The notes under the pieces were generated by a model, which was given only the letters and a program-made list of their open reading frames with translations, had not been told where the DNA came from and did no database searches. Shown in pieces: positions 55,185 through 64,000 of a DNA stretch of 64,000 nt. Position 1 is the stretch's first letter; each line of letters starts with the position of its first letter. The position numbers were made by a program, and so were the translations under genes. This DNA is from Haliclona indistincta (lineage: Eukaryota > Porifera > Demospongiae > Haplosclerida > Chalinidae), in the NCBI GenBank assembly GCA_964017065.1, contig OZ024784.1, positions 13,497,152-13,561,151 of the forward strand, written 5' to 3'.

Positions 55185-58100
55185 ATGCCTGTGAATGGTT
55201 TTGATCCAGTAGTCAGTCTCCCCATGGCGGCATCATCACATGGTCCTTGCTCTTCACACTCTCATCCGCACTCACCCATTCACAATAATCAACAAATTAA
55301 TGGTCAACCCATGGACATGGAATGTGCCAGCACCAGCTCTAAGAGCTCTGAACAGATGATGGATAGTGAACTAACCGACGATTTTTCTTATCATTTGTCA
55401 CTTTCTTCAAGAAGAGACAGAGATAAGGAAGAGAGCGACATGTCACTTGCTATGTTTGAGCGATGGTCGCAAGGCAGGCAGACCGCTTTTGTAGAGCAAC
55501 TCATACAGCGAATGTCATTTCATCAACACGAGCACCTTTACTCCATTCTGATGCCAATGCTACAGAGAGACTTCATCACAGCACTTCCAAGTAAGTATCT
55601 TGTCTGTATTTCTAGCTACCCTTGGTGTGCTGCATTTATCGACTGCTGTTTTATTGTATGCATCTACTCAATTGGTAGCATTGACAAAGTAGATATCCGC
55701 TATTATAAACATAATCTCTTATTATTAAAAATTGATGTTGTGTTGCCAGCTTAAGCAATCAGATACACCTCTAAAGTAACAATTATAATATCAATACTCA
55801 TTCTCATCTTTCTGAATCTATCCTCTGTGTCCAGGCAAGGGCCTTCATCATGTTGCATACAAGATACTAACCTATCTTGATGCTCAGAGTTTGTGTCGAG
55901 CAGAACAAGTATGTTCAGACTGGTACAGGGTTATTGCCGAGGGAATGTTGTGGAAGAAACTTATAGCCTGGAAGGTTCGAATTGATCCTGTCTGGAATGG
56001 GTTATCAGAACGAAGAGGCTGGTAAGTTGTTTGCTTGTAGTATGATTCAACATTAATATCATTGTTATTCACGCTCATTAATTCTGATGTTTATTAGAAA
56101 CAATGCAGACATTCTGTGTCTTTATTGTATAATTGCTGTCTAGACACTCTAATTATAATTATGTCCATCAATAGGGCTAGTTACCTCACCAATCAGCAAA
56201 CACCTCCTGAGGGCAACACCAGTCACTACTTTAGAAGACTTTACCCCTGCATTATCAGGGATATACAGGTACTAGTAGTATTAGGTGTAGGTATGAATGT
56301 GTGTGTTTGGTGTATAATTATATCTCCCACTACGCCTACATACAGTGTGTGTTGACTATAATGCTATTAGTCTACTCGATGATCCATATCTCTGTACATG
56401 TAGTTGTGTGTGTATGTTATAGTGGTTAGAATGATATGCAATTTCGCTACAAAAGACACTCGGAGTGTACTCAATTTCACTGGCTATGAATTTCTATGTT
56501 AAACGGCTTCGTAAAGGAAGTGCAAGGTTCTTAATTGTAGCCCACCAAGAATCTTCATAGAATATACAAATAGTACACCTATTGAAGTCACTATACAGAG
56601 TGCAATCTCTTGAGAGTGCTGTACTAAGACATACCTTTCCTTACTCAGAACATGGAGGCTAACTGGCGTAGTGGCAGGCACACATTGACTAGGATTGAGT
56701 GTCGTAGTGAGAACAGCAAGGGAGTATACTGCCTACAGTATGACGAGCAGAAGATTGTCAGTGGACTTAGAGACAATACCATCAAGGTACAGACAGTAAC
56801 ACATATTGATGCTGCTAGTGATGTGATATCTTGTGCAGATATGGCGAAGGAATGACATGCACTGTATCAATATACTCCACGGCCACACAGGATCAGTACT
56901 GTGCCTACAATATGATGAGCGTGTCATCATTACAGGCTCTAGTGACTCGACTATCAGGTCAGCCATAAGTGCTATGATGTGTATTATAGAAACAAGCTTA
57001 CATTCATACATTACTAGTGAAATGCAAACAGGAACATGTATGTTGTTTTTTCATACCATACAAATTCTACATACAAGTTCTTGCTATTTAAATGTGCTGT
57101 GTTTCCTTGTATGTTTTGCTTACTTCACTCTTTTCCTGTAGAGTGTGGGATGTGAATACAGGTCAAATGATGAACACACTGGTACACCACTGTGAAGCTG
57201 TGCTGCACTTGAGGTTCAATGACTGCACTATGGTGACCTGCTCAAAGGTGTGGATTACGTCATAATACCACCTTTACTGTACTTTCACTTTCTCTCCAGG
57301 ATCGCACCATAGCTGTTTGGGACATGAAGTCGCCGTCAGACATTGGTTTACGGAGAGTTCTAGTTGGTCACAGAGCAGCAGTGAATGTGGTCGACTTTGA
57401 CGACAAGTATATAGTATCGGCATCAGGTGATAGGACAATCAAGGTAAGGTAGCAAGCAATGTGCTAATCAGTTCATGTTCTATGATCAATTCAAGGTCTG
57501 GCGGACGTCCACTAGTGAGTTTGTTCGAACACTTCATGGTCACAGAAGAGGCATAGCCTGTCTTCAGTATCGCGGTAACCACGTGGTCAGTGGCTCGTCA
57601 GATAATTCAATTAGGTAAAGTGAATGCTAAGTTGTGTCTCAACTCTCAATCCTCTTTACAGGATTTGGGATGTCGAGTGTGGCGCTTGTCTTAGACTACT
57701 AGAGGGACACGAGGAGTTAGTGAGGTTTGTGTCTTCTCTTTCTCATGAGCTATGTTGATGTCTCGATACAGGTGTATTAGGTTCGATGATAAAAGGATTG
57801 TCAGTGGAGCTTATGATGGGTGAGTAAACAAAGTCATGCAAAATGGACACACACGTGAATAATGTTCTACTGTAGCACTATCAAAGTGTGGGACCTTCAA
57901 GCAGCACTAGATCCCAGGACACCTGCAAACACTCTTTGCCTGAAGACATTAGCTGTGAGTCCAAATGACTAAGAGTACGTAGCTCTTCACACTCTTGTAC
58001 TCACTTCTCTCAGGAGCACTCTGGGCGTGTATTCAGATTACAGTTTGATGACTTCCAGATAGTTAGCAGTTCTCATGATGACACCATTCTAATATGGGAC

Positions 58101-58361
58101 TTTCTCGACCTCAATGCTCCAGATATTATGGATATTGAGGACCCAATCCCTGAACCCTTGTCACCAAGCACAAACAGTGTACGGCGGGTAACCGATGACC
58201 AAGATTCAGACACCGTCGATGAACTGGATGACAAGGACGTTCCCTATCCCATTCAAGAATCACTGGCACAGCCATCTTCTCTACCTCCCTCTCCTTCTCA
58301 TAATGAAGGATTAGAGGGTAGACTGTCTAATACTGACTTGTCGACTGATTCCCCAAGCTGA
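55185..58361 (+). CDS. BTRC: F-box/WD40 protein beta-TrCP
   Basis: About 13 exons encode the substrate receptor of the SCF ubiquitin ligase. After a polar N-terminus ([12 protein letters not shown]...) come the dimerisation segment [20 protein letters not shown], the F-box ([20 protein letters not shown] ... CSDWYRVI, near 55840-56020), a linker with [20 protein letters not shown], and seven WD40 blades. Blade ends include [60 protein letters not shown] and LIWDFLDLN. The order and the beta-TrCP-specific R residues ([20 protein letters not shown]) match BTRC/FBXW11, which recognise phospho-DSGxxS degrons in beta-catenin and IkB. The acidic Ser/Pro C-terminal tail (about 58100-58358) is not conserved in vertebrates. 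The start is the first ATG in the frame of the second exon. Confidence 0.95.
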
Positions 58362-58890
58362 TGTGCTTCATAGTATTCAACCACAATGATGCATGCATGT
58401 TGTATGTGTGTATAGCATGGGTATCTGTAACCAATACACTTTGTTTCAATGCATGCATATCTATCACTGCACTGCTTTTGTGTTTATTTTCCTGTTGGCA
58501 TCAATCTCTCTTCCTTCACAACTCATTCTTTTCTGCAATAAATTTGACCAAGGTTCATGCTATAAATCGCCGAGATAATCAGATTCTTTGTGAAATTAAT
58601 CTTCGTGTAGACGCTGTTTACCAGCCCAGAAGTAGTTGTAACTTGTAAGAAGAAAGCATCTCGTTTTGGACTTGCAGTTGTTAGAATTGGTCCATATCAG
58701 ACGACGCCTTCTTTGTACATAAGAGAAGTGAACATAGCAACAGCAGTCAGTACATTTCTTCGCTTTCGGTCTCAGATTCATCGTGTGCGTTATTTAGAAA
58801 TAGCGCGAAATTCAACTTCTAAACTGAATTTTTGCAACAAATACCGTACAAAATTCTATCACGCAAGAAAAATTACAGCATTAGTAAGCA
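58362..58890. other. 3' flank of beta-TrCP
   Basis: About 530 bp of AT-rich sequence follows the stop, with AATAAA-like sequence near 58540. Short frames on both strands look random; no gene is supported. Confidence 0.4.
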
Positions 58891-59215
58891 CAGGAGCGCA
58901 TAATTAAGAGAGAGCGTGGTAAGAGAGTTCTCACGCTCTCTCTTAATTATGCGCTCCTGGTAAGCAGCAAGTACATAATTGTTCACAAAGTAGCAGGAGG
59001 AGTTATGTCAATAATAAAATGGTGGAGCAGGAAGCTCATTAGTATACACAGCACATTAATTTTCTTGAAAACACAAAATTCTATCACACAAGAATAATTA
59101 CAGCATTAGTAAGCAGCAAGTACATAATTGTTCATAAAGTAGCAGGAGGAGTTATGTCAATAACAAATGGTGGAGCAGGAAGCTCATTACTATACACAGC
59201 ACATTTCTTGAAAAC
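58840..59215. repeat. Tandem duplication covering the SIAE-1 3' end
   Basis: Copy 1 (about 58849-59075) and copy 2 (about 59076-59215) share AAAATTCTATCAC, AATTACAGCATTAGTAAGCA, AGCAAGTACATAATTGTTCA, AAGTAGCAGGAGGAGTTATG, GGTGGAGCAGGAAGCTCATT and TTCTTGAAAACAC. Copy 2 contains the real stop of SIAE-1 (59132). Copy 1 is the downstream non-coding duplicate and is interrupted by the 58891-58959 palindrome. Confidence 0.85.
58891..58959. mobile_element. 69-bp miniature palindromic insertion (family A) with 7-bp TSD
   Basis: A perfect 28-bp inverted repeat (starting CAGGAGCGCATAATTAAGAG) flanks a 13-bp loop. The direct repeat GTAAGCA borders it (58884-58890 and 58960-58966). Copy 2 of the surrounding duplication has GTAAGCA once and uninterrupted (59108-59114), which is an empty site. 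The outer 19 bp differ from the PMM-intron element at only two positions. Confidence 0.92.
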
Positions 59216-61213
59216 ACATGGATCTTGCCTCCAGTCGTATCGCAGCTGTTTCATAGTGTAGCTGGTGGGACAAGAAGTAAACCAGATCAGGACAGAGTCA
59301 GATGCAGTGCTGTCAATGCTTCCTTCTAGCCATTGAGAGTCTTTAGGACTGACACAACCTATCTCAAACCCGCTATTTGAACGTATTTCAATTGCACCAG
59401 AAGTCATTTGAAATGTCACATTAATTTGAACTTTATCAGAGTCCGTTACACTCACAGCAGCCTTTGATGCTATTGGACCAGTGTAGTAGATATTGGGCTT
59501 ATTATAGGCTACTGCATTAGCTGCCATTGCTAGCCGAGCACCAACATCCTGCTTATCTCTTATGTGCACACTACCATAAGGGGATGTTGGATCACCAAGG
59601 TCAGTAGCTACTGCCATAAACACTTTCTTGAGAACACTATTGGGTACATAGCCCATGTTAGCAGTTTGAGCCCAGCGTATGATTGGAAAACCGCCAGTTG
59701 TTTTGTTTTCATTGCCATCAGCAGCCAACTATAAAAGAGAGATGCAGTAAGCAGCTTCCTATAATGATTTGTACCTGTACAAATCCAAAAGGAAACATAG
59801 GATCAGTTTGTCCTCCTGTTCCATGGTGCCACTTATCTCTCCAGTCATTGATCATAGCAGGAAATGTACAGACATACTGGTCGGTACGATACCCTGAGTA
59901 TTGAATGATTTTCATAATCATGATGTTCAACAACTCATCACCTGCATTAGCTTCTCCTTGATACCATATAGCCCCATATATAGTCATATTAATGAACGGA
60001 TGCATCATAGAATTCCACAGCACAGTAGGTGTGTTAGGACTTACAGCTCCAATGTGACTAAATGAAAAAGCAATTGGCTGTTATGCTATGAATTAACTTT
60101 TTAAAGTATATACATGATTACTATATAAGCTGGTGTAACTAAAAATTCATGTGTCAATACCTAATGTGGAGGCCGAATGAATGTGATATTTAGTCACTCA
60201 CTCTTTGTTTTTTATTTCTTCTGTTTCTTTAGTCATAGGACATTCCTTAATAGCATCAGGTGATGACCAAGCTTCAATTCTTGTGCCACCCCAACAAGAG
60301 GCCACTAGTCCAAGAGGCACTTGGACAGAATCATATAGATTCATACCAAAGAACCAACAGGTAGCAGAAAAATAGCTCCATGCAGAACCATTCACAGCAG
60401 CTGTAAAATTTTTAATATTGTTAGGCTGACACGAACATGCAGCAGTTATTTCACCTGCACTAGCAACCTGCCATGGTTGAAGCACTCCCATTAACTCTTC
60501 CTTAGGTATTTCTGATGCAATAAGTTTTGAAGTGAACAGTCTAATATTAGGATACTTGTCAGCTTTTGCTATCTCATCTGCTGCATTGAATACCTACCCA
60601 GGTAGAAATAACAAATAATGTATAATAATTATGGAGTGCCAATTGACCAGGAAAAAACATGCCAGTAGACACAACCGAGTAAAAATAAGTTCGGTAATAA
60701 TAATCCAATTCCTAACCTGCGGTACGGTGAATACCATGTTACTTTGACCACCACATATCCAAACATCTCCAAACAGTACATCCTGCAGGGAAGCATTCCC
60801 ATTTTTCTTGCTAGATGCTGTGATTGTGTAAGGGCCACCAGCCTTAGTAGCAGGTAGCATGGCCTTCCATTTACAGGTACCTTGTGACAAACACAAAATA
60901 TTATTCATGTAAAAACGCAGCCTTACCGTCTCCGGGAATGAGATCTGCATTGACAGTGCCGCCATTAAAAGTCACCGAAACAGCATCACAGTCTGGCTCG
61001 TAGCCCCACACGACAGCAGAAGCAGGAGCTCTTTGGAGCACCATGTGATCGCCATAATAGTTAGCAAACCGCAGTTGATCGTCTGCTTGCGCTGTTGTAC
61101 CTACAGCTCAAAAACTGCTCTCTATTAGTTGCTTTCTGCTTACCAACTGCAGATTGCCTTGATGCAATAAGCAAGAGAGAAAGCAAAAGGAACGCTTGCT
61201 TGCAGTACACCAT
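59132..61213 (-). CDS. SIAE: Sialate O-acetylesterase 1 (SIAE-like)
   Basis: ATG 61213 opens the signal peptide MVYCKQAFLLLSLLLIASRQ. The domain follows in order: RFANYYGDHMVLQRAPASAV, VTFNGGTVNADLIPGDG, DVLFGDVWICGGQSNMVFTV (GQSNM with the catalytic serine, near 60745), NIRLFTSKLIAS, WFFGMNLYDSVQVPLGLVAS, CWGGTRIEAWSSPDAI, NMTIYGAIWYQGEANAG, CTFPAMINDWRDKW, IIRWAQTANMGYVPN, DPTSPYGSVHIRDKQDVGARL (catalytic His region), YTGPIASKA and a C-terminal LRYDWRQDPCVFKKCAVY. SIAE removes O-acetyl groups from sialic acids in lysosomes or outside the cell. All key motifs are present. It is the downstream member of a tandem pair. Its terminal exon is duplicated just beyond the stop. Confidence 0.95.
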
Positions 61214-61335
61214 GTTTCGAGTCTTGCTTTATTGCTCAGCCACGCCCACAGAAACAACTCGTATCATAAAACATGTAACAGCAAACTGCGACTAGTATTA
61301 TGCAAATCTAACTGTGCAACAGCTATAGCCTATAG

Positions 61336-63262
61336 TTAACCAATTATTTTGACAGGAATAAGATAAGGCGGAGATGGCAGTCCACCACTATAGACTGAGC
61401 ATTTCTTGTAGGAGCAAGGGTGCTCTCTCCAAGCATACCTCACCCTCGTCACTCTAGATCCTCTAGCACAGAGAGGAAAACTAACAATCACTTCTTTAGG
61501 TGTTGAACTTGATACCACTCCCTCCAGCCAAGTGTCAGTGTTAGAAGCTGTGCAGGCTACCTCAAACCCATATGGAGACCTGACCTCCAACATCTCACTA
61601 CTGATATTGGTATAGGTCACTCTTGCCCGAATGTTTGTGCTTCCAATTGAAATAGACGCCATAACTGGAATGGGTCCACTGTAGTAGAAACTATCATTGC
61701 CATAGGCAACAGCAGCAGCAGATAGAGCAAGTCTGGCACCAACATCTTCCTTGTATCGTGGATGGACACTACCATAAGGAGATTGAGGGTCTCCAAGATC
61801 CATAGCTACAGCCATGAAGACCTTTCGTAGAATCTGGTTCGGAACATAGCCGTGATTAGCTGTTTGAGCCCAACGAATCTCTGGAAATCCCAAACCATCA
61901 GTAGTAGAGTTGTCTTGACCGTTAGCTGCAAGCTGCAAGACATCATGACATCAAATATGAAAACTGTTAGTACAAATCATACCTGTACAAATCCAAAAGG
62001 AAATTCTGGTCGTGTATTTTGTTGTGTTCCTTCAGACCATTTTGCTCTCCAATCACTGATCATAGCAGGGAAGTAGCAGGAATAAGCTGCTGTGTTGCTG
62101 TCTGCCATAACAAATAGACCAACATAGACACTGCTGATGTATAAACACTATCCTTACGTGTGTTAGCTTCTCCCTGATACCACAGAGCTCCAAATATGGT
62201 CATGTTCACCAATGGACGTATCATGGAATTCCATAGCACAGATGGTGTGTTGGGACCACCAAGACGGTCGGGACTAGAATGCATGTATGCACTGGTTCAG
62301 TTAGTAGTGTCATCTAACTTACCTATCATTGCTAGGACACATTTTGAGAGCATCAGGTGATGACCAAGCTTGTACAGGTGTGCCACCCCAGTATGAAGCA
62401 ACAAGTCCAATCGGAATCTGGTACTTGTCATACATATTACGAGCAAAGAGCCAGCAGACAGCTGAGAAATGCCCAGTACCATTAACAGCAGCTATGAACA
62501 GGCAACAGTAATGCAGTCATTACACACTCATGTAACGTTGAGTCTACCTGGACTTGCAACTTGCCAAGGCTGCAAAACACCTAACAGATCTTGCTCAGGC
62601 TTTGGAGATTCCATTAATTCAGCAGTGAACAGCCTGATGTTAGGATAGTCTCCTGCAGCTTGTATCTCTGCTGTGGCATTAAATGCCTATGCAACAGAAT
62701 AATAATTATGTTATAGTTGTAGTAACAAAACTGACGTGAGCAAGTAGGAATGCCATGTTGCTTTGACCACTGCATACCCAGACATCACCAAACATCACAT
62801 CAACCAGACTGATCTTCCCATACTTTGAACTGGTAACATGTATTTCATATGGACCACCGGGTCCCATATATGGTGGTAGAGTAGCTGACCATGTACATTC
62901 ATCTGCAGAATGTGTGTGTGTATCTGTACTACATCGCTAATGGCAACACTCACCGCCTCCAGAGCAATCCAGTATACCAGTATTGGAGCCTGGATTCCCA
63001 GTAAAGGTCAGAGTGACATTATCTCTTTCGGGTATGAAGCCCCACACATTGGCTAGGCTCTGAAAACTCCTGTCACCAGTATCTATCTCTCGCTGAAGTA
63101 CCATGTGATCACCAAAACAGCTAGCGAACCTGAACCCGCTTCCTAGAAGTTAAATGTAGATTGAGAATGTTATGTAGACTTAAGCTTACCTGCATAAGTG
63201 GCTGTAACTATTGCAACAGCTGAGTAGCATAAAGTGTACCAGATATTTGCTGAGAGACCCAT
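61336..63262 (-). CDS. SIAE: Sialate O-acetylesterase 2 (tandem paralog)
   Basis: ATG 63262 gives the signal peptide MGLSANIWYTLCYSAVAIVT. Domain blocks parallel SIAE-1: FRFASCFGDHMVLQREIDTG, VWVCSGQSNMAFLLA (near 62765), RNMYDKYQIPIGLVASYWGG, AWSSPDALKMCPSND, NMTIFGALWYQGEANT, FPAMISDWRAKW, EFPFGFVQ, FPEIRWAQTANHGYVPNQ, FMAVAMDLGDPQSPYGSVHP and YAWREHPCSYKKCSVY. The serine and histidine motifs are intact. The shared intron positions (for example after GEAN and before QLAANG) and the head-to-tail order show local duplication. Its upstream side faces the Angel gene, with about 80 bp between start regions. Substrate preference relative to SIAE-1 cannot be judged from sequence. Confidence 0.94.
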
Positions 63263-63441
63263 GATTGCTGCTGGCTGCTACTGCTATTTGAGCCACGCCT
63301 TGAATTAAACCACGCCCATATTGTAGAACCGTGGCATGGTGACAATGGACGCCAGCTGTTGTCGTACAACAGGTAAGCGTCCCTTCGTCGTTACCTGATA
63401 GCGTTCTTTGTCACCAAAAATTGCTGCTTTCAATCTTCACA

Positions 63442-64000
63442 ATGTTCTCTGTTTTCAGGTGCTTGAGACGTCTTCTCCCAGGGGTAGGAGCTACTGCCCA
63501 TCCCACACACTTGTCAGGTCGTAAGATATTCCCAACTGTGCTCACTAACAGTGTAATGTCTCGTCGTCGACGACCTCGCCATCATTCCCGTCAAGCTGCC
63601 CAACCTCAATACTGCTACTATTATTACTATCCACCCTCCCATCCCTCAATGTATGGTACTCCTCGGTTCCTTGCTCCACCACCGAGTAGTCAGCCTGCAT
63701 TTCCTCCTCCTCCTATGGGATATCCATATCCCTTGCCTCCCATGGTCTGGCAGTCCAACCATGTCCAGAATAGACACCATGGTAGTAGCAACTGGCGCAG
63801 GCATCACAGCAGTGGTGGTGGTGGTAGAAACCAGAGTAGTCAATCAAGAAACCCTGGTCCTCCGCAACGTCCCTTTGTGCCTGTGCATACCGATCATCCA
63901 CTCAAAGACGCTGCTGGTTCTCGCTATCCATCCTTCTCCTTGCTGTGTTATAATGTACTGGCACAGGACCTGCTCAACAAGAACCTCCACCTCTATGAGA
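63442..64000 (+). CDS. ANGEL2: Angel homolog (CCR4-type nuclease family), 3' truncated
   Basis: The visible 186 residues are an Arg-rich N-terminus (FRCLRRLLPGVGATAH), then MSRRRRPRHHSRQAAQ, a Tyr/Pro-rich low-complexity region (about 63600-63780), a Gly/Asn/Arg-rich stretch and the start of the catalytic domain, YPSFSLLCYNVLAQDLLNKN then LHLYE. The SLLCYNVLAQDLL..N..LY pattern is that of Angel1/2 in the EEP fold. The Asn of YNVL is part of the active site. Angel2 has been described as a 2',3'-cyclic phosphatase on RNA. Start choice is uncertain. ATG 63442 lies within a possible intron (donor ACAG|gtaagc near 63379, acceptor tttcag|G near 63460). If that intron is spliced, ATG 63556 (MSRRRR) is the likely start. 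The remainder lies beyond the window. Confidence 0.85.
   Translation, partial: MFSVFRCLRRLLPGVGATAHPTHLSGRKIFPTVLTNSVMSRRRRPRHHSRQAAQPQYCYYYYYPPSHPSMYGTPRFLAPPPSSQPAFPPPPMGYPYPLPPMVWQSNHVQNRHHGSSNWRRHHSSGGGGRNQSSQSRNPGPPQRPFVPVHTDHPLKDAAGSRYPSFSLLCYNVLAQDLLNKNLHLYE

Overview
This window reads as a compact, intron-dense metazoan nuclear genome, most likely a demosponge of Amphimedon type. That identification is inferred from gene content and architecture, not from a database match. The supporting evidence is clear animal orthologs (V-ATPase B, PMM, TACC, CLP1, PDCD4, beta-TrCP, PBDC1, FAHD2, SIAE, Angel, CRAMP1) cut by many short GT-AG introns of about 45-100 bp. There are also receptor classes expanded in sponges (SRCR repeats, Ig receptors, tandem receptor tyrosine kinases), death-domain and macro-domain proteins, and miniature inverted-repeat elements in introns and spacers. 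Spans of multi-exon genes run from start codon to stop codon with introns included; splice sites were placed by reading frame and GT-AG consensus.

Layout. 1-1765 (-): TKL-like kinase with a coiled coil and a C-terminal macro domain, cut by the window edge. 2169-7231 (+): CRAMP1. 7377-9867 (+): V-ATPase subunit B. 10239-10997 (-): death-domain protein. 11145-12697 (+): phosphomannomutase. 12969-15519 (+): TACC. 15602-16661 (+): R3HCC1L-like protein. 17032-20390 (-): seven-SRCR receptor with an in-frame TGA. 20437-21545: nested inverted-repeat block. 21601-23389 (-): three-Ig membrane protein. 23482-25821 (+): CLP1. 26153-35466 and 36754-40655 (-): two related receptor tyrosine kinases; an intron of the second carries a decayed Helitron fragment. 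41046-42246 (-): small tyrosine-rich transmembrane protein. 42508-45054 (+): P-loop-like protein with a Ku-binding-like motif. 45129-48070 (-): FAHD2. 48634-51966 (+): PDCD4. 52325-54263 (-): PBDC1. 55185-58361 (+): beta-TrCP. 59132-61213 and 61336-63262 (-): tandem sialate O-acetylesterases. 63442-64000 (+): Angel, cut by the window edge.

Organisation. Seven head-to-head pairs share short spacers: kinase-macro/CRAMP1, death-domain/PMM, Ig/CLP1, tyrosine-rich TM/P-loop protein, FAHD2/PDCD4, PBDC1/beta-TrCP and SIAE-2/Angel. Three of these spacers carry NRF1-like CGCATGCG sequences. Most genes are housekeeping and share no pathway. A possible functional grouping is the block 26.1-42.2 kb, where two receptor tyrosine kinases lie beside a membrane protein whose tail has seven tyrosines and ends in an NPxY motif.

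Most notable: the kinase-macro fusion; the P-loop/Ku-binding-like protein; two classes of tiny palindromic insertions with target-site duplications, each with an unoccupied paralogous site nearby in this window; and the interrupted SRCR receptor. No CRISPR array, tRNA or rRNA gene was seen.
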